64,000 nucleotides of DNA, from contig JAKSPJ010000005.1 in NCBI GenBank assembly GCA_024404915.1, forward strand, positions 1 through 64,000, given 5' to 3'. The notes under the pieces were generated by a model. That model saw only the letters and a program-made list of their open reading frames with translations, ran no database searches and had not been told where the DNA came from. Of the stretch, positions 33,957-43,286 are shown one piece after another. Positions within the stretch are counted from its first letter, which is position 1. The number at the start of each line of letters is the position of its first letter. The DNA comes from Oscillospiraceae bacterium (GTDB lineage Bacteria; Bacillota; Clostridia; Oscillospirales; Ruminococcaceae). Position numbers and translations under genes: made by a program.

Positions 33957-34113
33957 GCAAAATGAACCTGCTGCAAGTGCATTTAATAGATTATAGACAA
34001 CAATCTTTCATCATTCGAATTGTTTTTTAGTTAATATAGCAATAAACAAATACAATACTTCTTTTCAACAACTGCGAAGATAGTATCATTTTTCATAAAA
34101 ATATATTTTCCTA

Positions 34114-34143
34114 TTGCAAAAACATATCAATATATGTTATAAT
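34114..34143 (+). promoter_or_regulatory. Sigma-A promoter of the SH3 lipoprotein gene
   Basis: TTGCAA (34114-34119), 18 bases, TATAAT (34138-34143). Confidence 0.7.
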
Positions 34144-34213
34144 CATTATTATAAGAACAGTACCCTGATTATCAATTTCTGAATCTTCAATTAAAAATAC
34201 TAAGGAGGAGTAA

Positions 34214-35656
34214 ATGGAATTCAAAAGAAAAAATACATTCCTTTCTCTTGCGGTGACCACAGCCATTCTTACGGGCTGCGGAACAGGAAGCAATCCCACT
34301 GTAACACCGGATACCCCTGTGATTATGACAGAATCCACTACAACTGCCGCCGCAAGTGAACCAGAGGAAGAAGAAGTAATTGCTACAGCACGCATCGAGA
34401 TTTCTGAAGAATACGCTGAATTAAAGGAAACGTATGATATGAATTCCGGCACCATTGCAAGAGTATACAATGACTATGAAGTCAGAATTTTCCGTATGGA
34501 AAAAGATTGGTATTACTGCGAATGCGCCGGCATGAAGGGATATATCAAGGCAGAGTATGTACGATTCAGCGACAAGAAAACAGAACCCGTTACGGAAACC
34601 ACTGCGGCACAGACAGAAGCCACTGCCACAAAAGATATTCGTGTCAATGAAGACCTCACCCAAATTGACAACTACATCAATGAATACGCCTATGTCAATG
34701 TGAAAAGCTCCCTTACTATGCGCTCCGGCCCATCCACCGATTACAAAAAGCTTTGTGATCTGAAAAAGGGCGATGAGGTTTATGTCTATCATTCAATGAC
34801 CAATTCCAGAGGGTATGTCTGGTACTATGTGACCGTGAACGGCATGAACGGCTATATTCTGGCAAAGTACGTTACCTTTGACTACAACGAAGTATTCCCC
34901 GATGCGGGTTATGACTATTCCTTTGATGCATATGTACAAACCAAAGGCTCAAAGCTGACACTGCGGGATGCGCCCAACGGCAATGCTGTCACCTATATTC
35001 CAAATTCGGAGTATGTCCTTGTCATTAATACCGACAATGCCCAGTGGTGGTATATTTGCTACAACGGAACCTATGGCTATGCTTCCTCTGAATATCTCAT
35101 GCCATGCGGCGGCATCGAAAAACCGGTCATTTATCTGTATCCTGAAAAGGAAACCGATGTTTCCATTCAGCTGAATTTAAAGGGCAGACTGATGTTTACC
35201 TACCCTGAATACCAGAATGGCTGGCAGGTAAAAGCTGCTCCGGACGGCACATTGACAGATTCGCAGGGCAATCAGTATTCCTACATTTTCTGGGATGGTC
35301 AGATGTATGAACCCTTCGATTTCTCCAGCGGTTTTGTGGTCAAGGGAGAGGACACGCTGGAATTCCTTACAGAAAAGCTGGAATATATGGGTCTCAGCGA
35401 AAATGAACGCAATGAATTCATTGTGTACTGGGTGCCCAGAATGATGAATAATCCGTATAATCTGATTTCTTTCCAGACGGAGAATTATGAGGAAATGGCA
35501 AAAATGACGGTCAGCCCGAAACCCGACAGCATGCTGCGTGTCTTTATGGCCTTCCAGCCGCTGAATGAAGCAATTAACGTTCCTGCGCAGAATCTGACAC
35601 CCTTTACCAGAAAAGGATTTACTCTGGTTGAATGGGGCGGTGCAGAGGTACACTGA
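34214..35656 (+). CDS. SH3-repeat lipoprotein with KPVIYLYP domain
   Basis: 480 residues, AAGGAGGAG before the ATG. Lipobox TAILTGCG, then a Thr/Glu-rich linker. Three bacterial SH3-type repeats follow: about 65-118 (WYYCECAGMKGYIKAEYV), 162-224 (LTMRSGPSTDYKKLCDLKKG..WYYVTVNGMNGYILAKYV) and 238-296 (LTLRDAPNGNAVTY..WWYICYNGTYGYASSEYL). They are likely to bind peptidoglycan. The last 180 residues form a separate domain opening with EKPVIYLYPEKETDVSIQL; similar KPVIYLYP proteins occur in many bacteria, but I know of no function. Surface-exposed; no neighbour explains it. Confidence 0.82.
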   Translation: MEFKRKNTFLSLAVTTAILTGCGTGSNPTVTPDTPVIMTESTTTAAASEPEEEEVIATARIEISEEYAELKETYDMNSGTIARVYNDYEVRIFRMEKDWYYCECAGMKGYIKAEYVRFSDKKTEPVTETTAAQTEATATKDIRVNEDLTQIDNYINEYAYVNVKSSLTMRSGPSTDYKKLCDLKKGDEVYVYHSMTNSRGYVWYYVTVNGMNGYILAKYVTFDYNEVFPDAGYDYSFDAYVQTKGSKLTLRDAPNGNAVTYIPNSEYVLVINTDNAQWWYICYNGTYGYASSEYLMPCGGIEKPVIYLYPEKETDVSIQLNLKGRLMFTYPEYQNGWQVKAAPDGTLTDSQGNQYSYIFWDGQMYEPFDFSSGFVVKGEDTLEFLTEKLEYMGLSENERNEFIVYWVPRMMNNPYNLISFQTENYEEMAKMTVSPKPDSMLRVFMAFQPLNEAINVPAQNLTPFTRKGFTLVEWGGAEVH

Positions 35657-35814
35657 TTTCTGCCATTGACACTGCACACAAAGACTGAAAAATGCAAAAT
35701 GGCATTGCTGCTGATCTGACACCTGAACATGCAGCGCATGGATCGAAAAGATGAAACAAAAATACAGGAATCCTTCAACAGCACATATCAGAATTTAATG
35801 AAGTAATATTATTT

Positions 35815-35851
35815 AAGGCGGCACCGCATAATCTTTATGCGGTGCCGCCTT
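35815..35851 (+). terminator. Strong hairpin terminator
   Basis: A perfect 17-base-pair stem (35815-35831 with 35835-35851, core GGCGGCACCGCATAA) with a three-base loop, about 160 bases after the SH3 lipoprotein gene. The T tract is short. Confidence 0.75.
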
Positions 35852-36079
35852 ATGAAAACAGATTTTCCATACGCTGTCACTGATAGGGAACGCATAAATC
35901 TGTCAGATTCAAGGTTGTATACATACAAATATATCAAAAGTATAAAAAAATATAAGTAAATTGCGATATCTTTAATATATATTCAATGAGTTGAACAAAG
36001 AAATCTTGTTCAATTCTGGGCATTTCGTAGAAATTTGCATACAAATATTTGCTTTGTGCTATGATTATGCATTTTTTGC
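35852..36079. other. AT-rich intergenic stretch before GH95
   Basis: About 230 bases, no open frame or RNA motif seen. AT-rich runs just upstream of the GH95 promoter could act as an UP element. Confidence 0.4.
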
Positions 36080-36108
36080 TTGTAAAGATTTTGTGTAGCT
36101 GTTATAAT
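36080..36108 (+). promoter_or_regulatory. Sigma-A promoter of the GH95 gene
   Basis: TTGTAA (36080-36085), 17 bases, TATAAT (36103-36108). Confidence 0.75.
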
Positions 36109-36138
36109 ATTGATATATATTACATAGGGGGTTACCGC

Positions 36139-39100
36139 ATGTTTCACAAAAAGAAAAAAATCTGTTTCGCAGTATGTGCGGCTGCACTGCTGGCAGGCAC
36201 TGCCATTGCTGATTTACCATCCGTGATTCTGGATACCGCTGTTCTTCCTGCGGCGGCATCCTCCTCCGAAGATTTAATCATGCACTACAATACTTCTGCC
36301 GGCTCTAATTTTTCAGGCAATGCCTGGGACAATGACGAATCATTTTACAAGGCACTGCCATTGGGCAACGGCAGAATCGGCGCAATGGTCTACGGCAACT
36401 GTCCCACAGAACGCTTTGACCTGAACGAAGCCACTTTCTGGAGCGGCGGTCCCAGCTCCAACAACAAGCCGGTTTCTGCCGATACCATGGAAAAATGCTG
36501 GCAGCAGATGATGGCAGGAGATTACACCGGCGCTGACGGCACCATTGCCAACTCTATGATTGGCGGCGGCATGGCAAAATACCAGTCTGTCGGCACACTG
36601 AACCTGGATACAGGTCATCAGAATGTATCCGATTATCAGCGGTATCTGAATCTGAATACCGCTGTTGCAGGCTGCTCCTATTCCTATCAGGGAAAGCAGT
36701 ATCGGCGTGAAAGCTTTGTCAGCCATCCTGACCAGGTACTTGTCACACGGATTTCCTGCAGCGAGGCAGGCGGTGTTTCCCTTACAGCTTCCTACGATTG
36801 TTCACTGAAAGACCAGTTCACCATATCGGTCAGCGGAAATGATACGATTGTTATGAATGGTCACGGCGATTCGGAATACGGCATGCCCTATGCAGTTCAT
36901 TTCTCCACTGCAACAAAACTGATTCCCCAGGGCGGCACCGTCTCCGCAGACGGCAATAAAATCAAGGTTTCCGGCGCAGATTCGATTCTGGTTCTGACAA
37001 CCGTCCGCACCAATTTCATTGATTTCCAGACTGTTAACGCAGACGAAAAAGGAATGGCAGCGGCAGATTTGGAGGCAGCATCCAGGAAATCTTATCAGGA
37101 ATTACTGGATGCTCACGAAGCAGATTACACAGAGCTCTTCAGCCGTGTGGATGTGGAACTGGGCGGAGACGGCAGCAATAACAGTAAAACCATCCCACAG
37201 AGAATTGCAGAATTCGGTAAAAACAATGATCCCAAAATGGCAGAACTGATGTTCCAGTACGGCAGATATATGATGATCAGTGCTTCCCGTGATTCAGAAC
37301 CTATGAATCTCCAGGGTATCTGGAATAAATTCCGTGATCCTGCCTGGGGCTGCAAATACACCACCAATATTAACTACGAGATGAATTACTGGCCCGCACT
37401 GACCACCAATCTGGAAGAATGTTTTGCACCCTTTGTGGAAAAGGCAAAATCCCTGCAGGTACAGGGTGCAAAAACTGCAAAGGAGGTCTATGGCGTAAAT
37501 GACGGCTGGGTGGTGCATCATAATACGGACCTGTGGAATCACACCGGTCCCATTGACGGCACATGGGGCATGTGGCCCACAGGCGGCGCATGGATTTCCG
37601 ATATGCTGTATGATGCCTATCGCTTTAATCAGGATGAAGCATATCTCCAGGAGGTTTACCCTGTCATTGAAGGAAGTGCAAAATTCCTGAACAGCATTAT
37701 GCGTGAGGCGGATATCGACGGGCAAACCTATTCTGTTGTATTCCCAAGTACCTCCCCGGAAGTGGATACTCCAAAAAACAGCGGCGGAAAGGGTGCAACC
37801 TGCGCCTACGGCATTACTATGGATAATGCACTTGCAAGGGCACTGTTTTCCGATACGGTGGAAGCGGCGCAGATTCTCTCCAGGGAAAGCACCTTCACAG
37901 GCACGCTGCAAAACCGTCTGAATCTGATTAAGCCCAATACCATCGGCAGCTGGGGACAGATTCAGGAATGGGCATATGATTGGGATGCCAGAAATGAACA
38001 GAACCGTCATATTTCACATATGTATGATTTGTTCCCGGGCCAGCTGATTTCCAAGGGTGATACAGCACAGCTGGCAGCGGCGGCGGCAGTCAGCCTGAAT
38101 GGCCGGGGCGATGAAGGTACCGGCTGGTCTGAAGCATGGAAGCTGAATTGCTGGGCACGTCTGGAGGACGGTGAACATGCCTACAATCTGATTAAGCTGC
38201 TGATTTCTCCTGTGAATCACTACGGCCGTCTTTATGACAACCTCTGGGATGCCCACCCGCCTTTCCAGATTGACGGCAATTTCGGCCTGACATCCGGAAT
38301 TGCAGAAATGCTGCTGCAAAGCCAGGATAATGAAATCAAGCTGCTGCCTGCCCTGCCTGAACAGTGGAATACAGGTCATGCCAACGGCCTTTGTGCCCGT
38401 GGCGGATTTACCGTTGACCAGGAATGGAAGAATGGTCAGTTGGTTTCTGCATCCATCTGCTCCAAAAACGGCAATGTCTGCACAATTTCCTATGGCGGGG
38501 AAACCATCAGCTTCCCCACCCAGGCAGGCAAAACCTATCTGATAGACGGCACCCTGGCAGTGGAACGCACCGATACCCTGAAAAATGTTGCAAGAGGAAA
38601 GGCTGTGCAGTCCTCCGCAGATATCATGTCAGATATGACAGGCTTTTCTGCAATGTATGCAACGGATGGCCTGGAAAGCACAGCGGCACAGTCCAACAGT
38701 TCCAGCGGATACCTTGAAATTGATCTGACATCCAAATCCAAAGATCCGGATAAGGTTTATACCCTTTGCCGCTGGGATCTGAAGCTGGCAGGTGTATCTG
38801 GAGATTACAAGGATAATGCACGTTCCTTCAGACTTTCTTTCAGCAAAGACCATGGAAAAACCTATACTGATACAGTAGAGGTCAACGGCAATTCAAAGAA
38901 TATCTGCAGCGGCGTTCTAAATCACATTGATGCAAACTATGTGCGTGTAGAAATACTGGAGGCAGCCCAGTATAACAAGGGCAGGATGAAAGTGAATGAA
39001 GTGGAAATCTGGGGCATTTCTGATGAACCTGACCCCACTCGTTATGCTTTTGAAACCATCGAAGCCGAATCCTACGACAGACAGTCCGGAATTCAGACAG

Positions 39101-39615
39101 AAGATCTGGAGGACGGCGGTGCAGACGTGGGCTATATCCAGAATGGGGATTATATTATGTTCCGCCGTATGAATTTCGTCAGCGGTGCAGAGAAATTTAT
39201 GGCAAGGGCAGGCAGTGCCGCAGATGGCGGTTATATCTCCCTGCGTGTGGATTCTCTGAACGGAAAGGAAATCGGCCGCTGTCAGGTTACTCCCACTGAT
39301 GGATGGCAGAAGTGGCAGACTTTCTCCTGCGATGTATCCGGTATCACCGGTGTTCATGATTTATATCTGGTATTTGAAGGCGATGACGGCTATCTGATGA
39401 ATGTGGACAATTTCAGCTTCAGCACAGAAAGCATGCTGGGTGACCTGAACGGCGACTCTTTAGTGGATGAAGAGGATGCATCAATGATGCAGAAGCATCT
39501 GTTGACCATTCAGGCATTGACGAAAGAACAGGCACCTTTGGCAGATCTCAATCAGGATGGCGTTATCACCGGCGTCGACCTTTCCCTGCTGAAAGGCCTG
39601 TATGTAAACTTGTAA
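36139..39615 (+). CDS. GH95 family glycosidase with CBM32-like, CBM6-like and dockerin modules
   Basis: 1158 residues from the ATG at 36139 (GGGGG upstream). Signal peptide to about residue 40. The GH95 region (about 45-810) shows FYKALPLGNGRIGAMVYG, RFDLNEATFWSGGPS, NLQGIWNKFRDPAWGCKYTT, NYEMNYWPALTTNLEE, ISHMYDLFPGQLIS and DAHPPFQIDGNFG. GH95 enzymes remove alpha-1,2-L-fucose or alpha-L-galactose from glycans such as xyloglucan. A discoidin-like (CBM32-type) domain spans about 815-965 (YATDGLESTAA; VRVEILEA), a CBM6-like domain about 967-1090 (IEAESYDRQSG..NGDYIMFRRMNF), and a type I dockerin the end (GDLNGDSLVDEEDASMMQKH, ADLNQDGVITGVDLSLLKG). Own promoter and terminator. Confidence 0.92.
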   Translation: MFHKKKKICFAVCAAALLAGTAIADLPSVILDTAVLPAAASSSEDLIMHYNTSAGSNFSGNAWDNDESFYKALPLGNGRIGAMVYGNCPTERFDLNEATFWSGGPSSNNKPVSADTMEKCWQQMMAGDYTGADGTIANSMIGGGMAKYQSVGTLNLDTGHQNVSDYQRYLNLNTAVAGCSYSYQGKQYRRESFVSHPDQVLVTRISCSEAGGVSLTASYDCSLKDQFTISVSGNDTIVMNGHGDSEYGMPYAVHFSTATKLIPQGGTVSADGNKIKVSGADSILVLTTVRTNFIDFQTVNADEKGMAAADLEAASRKSYQELLDAHEADYTELFSRVDVELGGDGSNNSKTIPQRIAEFGKNNDPKMAELMFQYGRYMMISASRDSEPMNLQGIWNKFRDPAWGCKYTTNINYEMNYWPALTTNLEECFAPFVEKAKSLQVQGAKTAKEVYGVNDGWVVHHNTDLWNHTGPIDGTWGMWPTGGAWISDMLYDAYRFNQDEAYLQEVYPVIEGSAKFLNSIMREADIDGQTYSVVFPSTSPEVDTPKNSGGKGATCAYGITMDNALARALFSDTVEAAQILSRESTFTGTLQNRLNLIKPNTIGSWGQIQEWAYDWDARNEQNRHISHMYDLFPGQLISKGDTAQLAAAAAVSLNGRGDEGTGWSEAWKLNCWARLEDGEHAYNLIKLLISPVNHYGRLYDNLWDAHPPFQIDGNFGLTSGIAEMLLQSQDNEIKLLPALPEQWNTGHANGLCARGGFTVDQEWKNGQLVSASICSKNGNVCTISYGGETISFPTQAGKTYLIDGTLAVERTDTLKNVARGKAVQSSADIMSDMTGFSAMYATDGLESTAAQSNSSSGYLEIDLTSKSKDPDKVYTLCRWDLKLAGVSGDYKDNARSFRLSFSKDHGKTYTDTVEVNGNSKNICSGVLNHIDANYVRVEILEAAQYNKGRMKVNEVEIWGISDEPDPTRYAFETIEAESYDRQSGIQTEDLEDGGADVGYIQNGDYIMFRRMNFVSGAEKFMARAGSAADGGYISLRVDSLNGKEIGRCQVTPTDGWQKWQTFSCDVSGITGVHDLYLVFEGDDGYLMNVDNFSFSTESMLGDLNGDSLVDEEDASMMQKHLLTIQALTKEQAPLADLNQDGVITGVDLSLLKGLYVNL

Positions 39616-39630
39616 ACAGAATAAGAAAAC

Positions 39631-39666
39631 CGCATCCCTTCATATATCCGGAGGGATGCGTGTTTT
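39631..39666 (+). terminator. Terminator of the GH95 gene
   Basis: Stem CGCATCCCT / AGGGATGCG (39631-39639, 39652-39660) followed by TGTTTTAT. Confidence 0.75.
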
Positions 39667-39769
39667 ATAGATTGTTCTTCTTAGGCAGAGTTGAAACCTG
39701 GGCTGTGGCTTCTTTGAAAAATCTGCATGTCAGGTGCAAAATACAGTCAGACTTTTTTATCAATAGCAT

Positions 39770-39798
39770 TTGACAAAAAAACGATCATGTGATATAAT
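39770..39798 (+). promoter_or_regulatory. Consensus sigma-A promoter of the asparagine synthetase gene
   Basis: TTGACA (39770-39775), 17 bases, TATAAT (39793-39798). Confidence 0.85.
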
Positions 39799-39848
39799 GT
39801 AATATGTATGCACCTATCAAAATCAATCCGAACTTACGGAGGAACATT

Positions 39849-41387
39849 ATGCTGGAATTAAAAAAATACCGTGGACATATCCGCAATTGGGAGGCACTGT
39901 GTGAAGAGCTTTCCATTGACAAGAATCTCTCAAGAGAACAAAGAGAAAAGGAAATCCTGTTAAAAGGCTTTTCAACGTGGGGAAAGAAGCTGCCGGATCA
40001 CCTCTATGGCATGTTTGCTTTTGCAATCTGGGATCAGGAAACACAAAAGCTGACCTGTATCCGTGATCAGTTCGGCACAAAGCCCTTCTATTACTATCAG
40101 ACAGCAGATAATCAGCTGCTTTACGGCACCCTGATTTCTGATATTATGGAGCAGGACGGCTTTGTCAGGGAACTGAATGAATCCATGCTTCAGATTTATC
40201 TGACATTGACCTATGTGGCAGGTGAAGACACCTTCTTCAAAGGTGTAAAAAAACTGATGCCCGGCTGCATCCTGGAATGGCAGCAGGGAGAACTTTCCAT
40301 TGAGAGATACTGGACACCCGAATTTCATCCGGACCGCAGCAAATCTCTGGAGGACTATGCTGATGAGATTCATACCACTCTGGAACAGATGATGCGGGAA
40401 GTAAAGACACCGGATGAGACTGCAGAATCCTTCCTGTCCGGCGGTGTGGATTCTTCTTATGTGCTGGCAATGTCCGATGCAAAGCGTGCAGATTCCTGCG
40501 GCTACGACGAGGAACGCTTCGACGAATCCAGAATTGCACGGAAAACCGCAGATCTGCTGGGTGTGGAGCACTCCGTTGCAAAAATCACACCGGAGCAGTT
40601 CTTCGAGGTTGTGCCTTATGTGATGTACCACATGGAACAGCCCCTGGGTGATGCTTCTGCCATCGTCTTTACACTGGGCTGCCAGGCAACTGCTGCACAT
40701 ACAAAGCTTTGCTATTCCGGCGAGGGTGCTGATGAATTCTTCGGCGGCTATAATATGTACCGCAATGCAGAGCGTTACGGCGATAATCTGAAAACCTTCT
40801 ATGTGGGCAATACCAATATCATGAAGGAAGAGGAAAAGCAGCGTATTCTGAAGCATTATGATCCGTCTGTCCTTCCGATTCATCTGGTAGAACAGATTTA
40901 TAAGGAAACAGAAGGACTGGATCCGCTGACGAAAATGTCTGATGTAGATATTCAGATCTGGCTGGAGGGCGATATTTATCTGAATGTGGATAAAATGAGT
41001 ACCGCCGCCGGTCTGGAAATCCGTATGCCGCTGACTGACCGCCGCATTTTTGACATTGCTTCCAGAATGCCTTCTGAGTATAAGGTCAATGAGGAGCAGA
41101 ATAAGGTGGCATTCCGTACCGCTGCTGCAAAGGTGCTGCCGGAAGAAATTGCATTCCGCAAAAAGCTGGGCTTTATTGTGCCGATTCGTCTGTGGCTGGC
41201 TGATGAACAATATAATGCGGATGTTCGCCGCCTGCTGAACAGCGATATCTGCGGCATGTTCTTCCGGATGGATGAGATTCAGGCAATCTATCAGGAGTAT
41301 GTAGACGGCAATTCTGATTTGTGGCGCAAAATCTGGACAATCTACACATTCCTCGTCTGGTATGAAGAATACTTTGTCAAGCGCTGA
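39849..41387 (+). CDS. asnB: Asparagine synthetase B family protein lacking the glutaminase nucleophile
   Basis: 512 residues from the ATG at 39849 (CGGAGGAAC upstream). AsnB proteins begin with Met-Cys-Gly, where Cys1 hydrolyses glutamine. Here the protein begins at the point matching the middle of that domain (KKYRGHIRNWEALCEELSI in place of the usual NGEIYNYxELR) and keeps only its end (YGMFAFAIWDQETQKLTCIR, RDQFGTKPFYYY). The C-terminal synthetase domain is intact: SFLSGGVDSSYVLAMS (ATP pyrophosphatase loop), YSGEGADEFFGGYNMY and the Lys-rich end AFRKKLGFIVP. It should adenylate aspartate but would need free ammonia. Promoter and ribosome site lie just before this start, so the short form is not a frame error. 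Confidence 0.85.
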   Translation: MLELKKYRGHIRNWEALCEELSIDKNLSREQREKEILLKGFSTWGKKLPDHLYGMFAFAIWDQETQKLTCIRDQFGTKPFYYYQTADNQLLYGTLISDIMEQDGFVRELNESMLQIYLTLTYVAGEDTFFKGVKKLMPGCILEWQQGELSIERYWTPEFHPDRSKSLEDYADEIHTTLEQMMREVKTPDETAESFLSGGVDSSYVLAMSDAKRADSCGYDEERFDESRIARKTADLLGVEHSVAKITPEQFFEVVPYVMYHMEQPLGDASAIVFTLGCQATAAHTKLCYSGEGADEFFGGYNMYRNAERYGDNLKTFYVGNTNIMKEEEKQRILKHYDPSVLPIHLVEQIYKETEGLDPLTKMSDVDIQIWLEGDIYLNVDKMSTAAGLEIRMPLTDRRIFDIASRMPSEYKVNEEQNKVAFRTAAAKVLPEEIAFRKKLGFIVPIRLWLADEQYNADVRRLLNSDICGMFFRMDEIQAIYQEYVDGNSDLWRKIWTIYTFLVWYEEYFVKR

Positions 41388-41404
41388 GCAAACCGGGGGA
41401 ACAT

Positions 41405-41575
41405 ATGAACGAATGTGATACCTGTGCATACAACGCTTACGATGAAGAATGGGAATGCTATGTCTGCGAAATGAATCTTGATGAAGATGAATATGCCAGA
41501 TATATGCAGGACCAGAGAGCGCATTGTCCCTACTACCGCAATGGCGATGAGTATGCAATTGCAAGAAAACAATAA
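41405..41575 (+). CDS. Small cysteine-rich protein (DUF6472-like)
   Basis: 56 residues, GGGGG six bases before the ATG, 17 bases after asnB. The sequence MNECDTCAYNAYDEEWECYV, then CEMNLDEDEYARYM, HCPYYR and DEYAIARKQ has CxxC and a second Cys pair plus one more Cys, probably a zinc site. From memory it follows the pattern of the short DUF6472 proteins of clostridia (CDxC..YDEE...C....DEDE..R...CPYYR..DEY.I.RKQ). Role unknown; co-transcribed with asnB and possibly prfC. Confidence 0.75.
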   Translation: MNECDTCAYNAYDEEWECYVCEMNLDEDEYARYMQDQRAHCPYYRNGDEYAIARKQ

Positions 41576-41592
41576 CAACAAAACATGCAGAA

Positions 41593-41622
41593 TGTGCCGT
41601 GAAATTTCTGTTTCATGGCACA
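41593..41622 (+). other. Hairpin between the small Cys-rich gene and prfC
   Basis: Stem TGTGCCGTGAAA / TTTCATGGCACA (one G·U), with no T tract after it. It could be an mRNA processing or stability element and not a full terminator. Confidence 0.5.
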
Positions 41623-41659
41623 GGTCTGCGCTTTATCATTGAAACGGAGGTTTTCAGTT

Positions 41660-43246
41660 TTGCGAACAATGGAGGAAGAAATCCGGAGAAGACGCACCTT
41701 TGCGATTATCTCTCACCCGGATGCCGGTAAAACCACACTGACCGAAAAATTACTGCTGTACGGCGGTGCTATTTCCATGGCAGGTGCCGTAAAGGGAAAG
41801 AAAAATGCACGTCATGCAGTATCGGACTGGATGGAAATCGAAAAACAGCGTGGAATTTCAGTTACTTCTTCAGTTATGCAGTTTGAATATGACGGCTGCT
41901 GCATCAATATCCTGGATACCCCTGGACACCAGGATTTTTCAGAGGATACCTATCGTACACTGATGGCAGCAGATGCTGCAATCATGGTCATTGACGCTGC
42001 TAAGGGCGTTGAGCCGCAGACAAGAAAACTGTTCCATGTTTGTGTTATGCGGCATATCCCAATTTTCACTTTTGTGAATAAAATGGACCGTGAAGCTCAG
42101 AACGCCTTTGACCTGCTGGAAGAAATTGAGCGTGAACTGGGCATCAAAACCTATCCTGTCAACTGGCCGATTGGCTGCGGAAAAGACTTCAAGGGCGTTT
42201 TCGATCTCGAAACACGGCACATTATCTCCTTTGAAGGCACCGGCGGTATGCACGAAGTATCTGCAACAGAGGTAGAGCCGGACGATCCTTCCCTGGCTGA
42301 TCTTATCGGAAAGGATAACCATGCGCAGCTCATCGAAGACATTGAGCTGCTGGATGGTGCATCCGAAGAGTTTAATGCGGAGGCCATTCAGAACGGTTCT
42401 CTTTCCCCTGTGTTCTTTGGTTCTGCATTGACTAATTTTGGAGTAGAGCCTTTCCTGAAGCGTTTTCTGGAATTGACTCCGCCGCCTCTTGCACGTATTG
42501 CAGACGGAGAAACCGTCTCTCCCTTTGATGAAACATTCTCCGCATTTGTATTCAAGATTCAGGCGAATATGAATAAGGCACACCGTGACCGTGTGACATT
42601 CCTGCGTATTTGCTCCGGAAAATTCACCCGTGATATGGAAGTATATCATGTGCAGGGAGATAAGAAAATGCGTCTGTCACAGCCGCAGATGATGATGGCG
42701 GAAAACAGAGAAATTATTGACGAGGCATTTGCAGGTGATATTATCGGCGTATTCGATCCGGGTCTTTTCTCTATTGGTGATACCGTATGTGCGGCCAGCC
42801 GCAAGGTAACCTTTGAGGGCATTCCCACATTTGCGCCGGAACATTTTGCCCGTGTCCGCCATAAGGACACCATGAAGCGCAAACAGTTTGTAAAGGGCGT
42901 TATGCAGATTGCCCAGGAGGGTGCAATTCAGATTTTCCACGAGCCGGAAACCGGTATGGAAGAAGTAATTGTCGGCGTTGTAGGCGTACTGCAGTTTGAA
43001 GTATTTGAACATCGTATGCGCACAGAATATAATGTTGAAATCATTCGGGAGCCGCTGAGCTATCAGTATATCCGCTGGATTGGCGGAATTCCGACGGATA
43101 AGAAGCCGCAGCTGAATATCACAGAGGATACAAAGCTGGTTCAGGATTTCAGAGACCAGTATCTGCTCCTGTTTACCAGCGAGTGGAATATCCGTTGGGC
43201 ACTGGAGCGAAATGAAGGTCTGGAGCTTCAGGATTTCAGCAAATAA
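41660..43246 (+). CDS. prfC: Peptide chain release factor 3
   Basis: 528 residues from a TTG at 41660, chosen because GGAGG (41646-41650) lies nine bases before it; the ATG at 41669 is too far from it. RF3 is a GTPase that recycles RF1/RF2 after termination. G motifs: SHPDAGKTTLTEKLL, DTPGHQDFSEDTYRTL, and FVNKMDRE. RF3-specific stretches include MAGAVKGKKNARHAVSDWME, QRGISVTSSVMQF and the C-terminal YQYIRWIG. Confidence 0.94.
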   Translation: MRTMEEEIRRRRTFAIISHPDAGKTTLTEKLLLYGGAISMAGAVKGKKNARHAVSDWMEIEKQRGISVTSSVMQFEYDGCCINILDTPGHQDFSEDTYRTLMAADAAIMVIDAAKGVEPQTRKLFHVCVMRHIPIFTFVNKMDREAQNAFDLLEEIERELGIKTYPVNWPIGCGKDFKGVFDLETRHIISFEGTGGMHEVSATEVEPDDPSLADLIGKDNHAQLIEDIELLDGASEEFNAEAIQNGSLSPVFFGSALTNFGVEPFLKRFLELTPPPLARIADGETVSPFDETFSAFVFKIQANMNKAHRDRVTFLRICSGKFTRDMEVYHVQGDKKMRLSQPQMMMAENREIIDEAFAGDIIGVFDPGLFSIGDTVCAASRKVTFEGIPTFAPEHFARVRHKDTMKRKQFVKGVMQIAQEGAIQIFHEPETGMEEVIVGVVGVLQFEVFEHRMRTEYNVEIIREPLSYQYIRWIGGIPTDKKPQLNITEDTKLVQDFRDQYLLLFTSEWNIRWALERNEGLELQDFSK

Positions 43247-43286
43247 AGCGTACAATTTGAAAGGCAGCCGCCGGAGTGATTGATTT

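Noticed and set aside
39804..39848. Frameshift as the cause of the missing asnB N-terminus
   Set aside because: A consensus promoter ends at 39798 and a good ribosome site precedes the ATG at 39849, so there is no room for a lost glutaminase region.
39972..41564. A 530-codon minus-strand open frame over asnB
   Set aside because: Shadow of asnB; the translation has no recognisable domain and no ribosome site.
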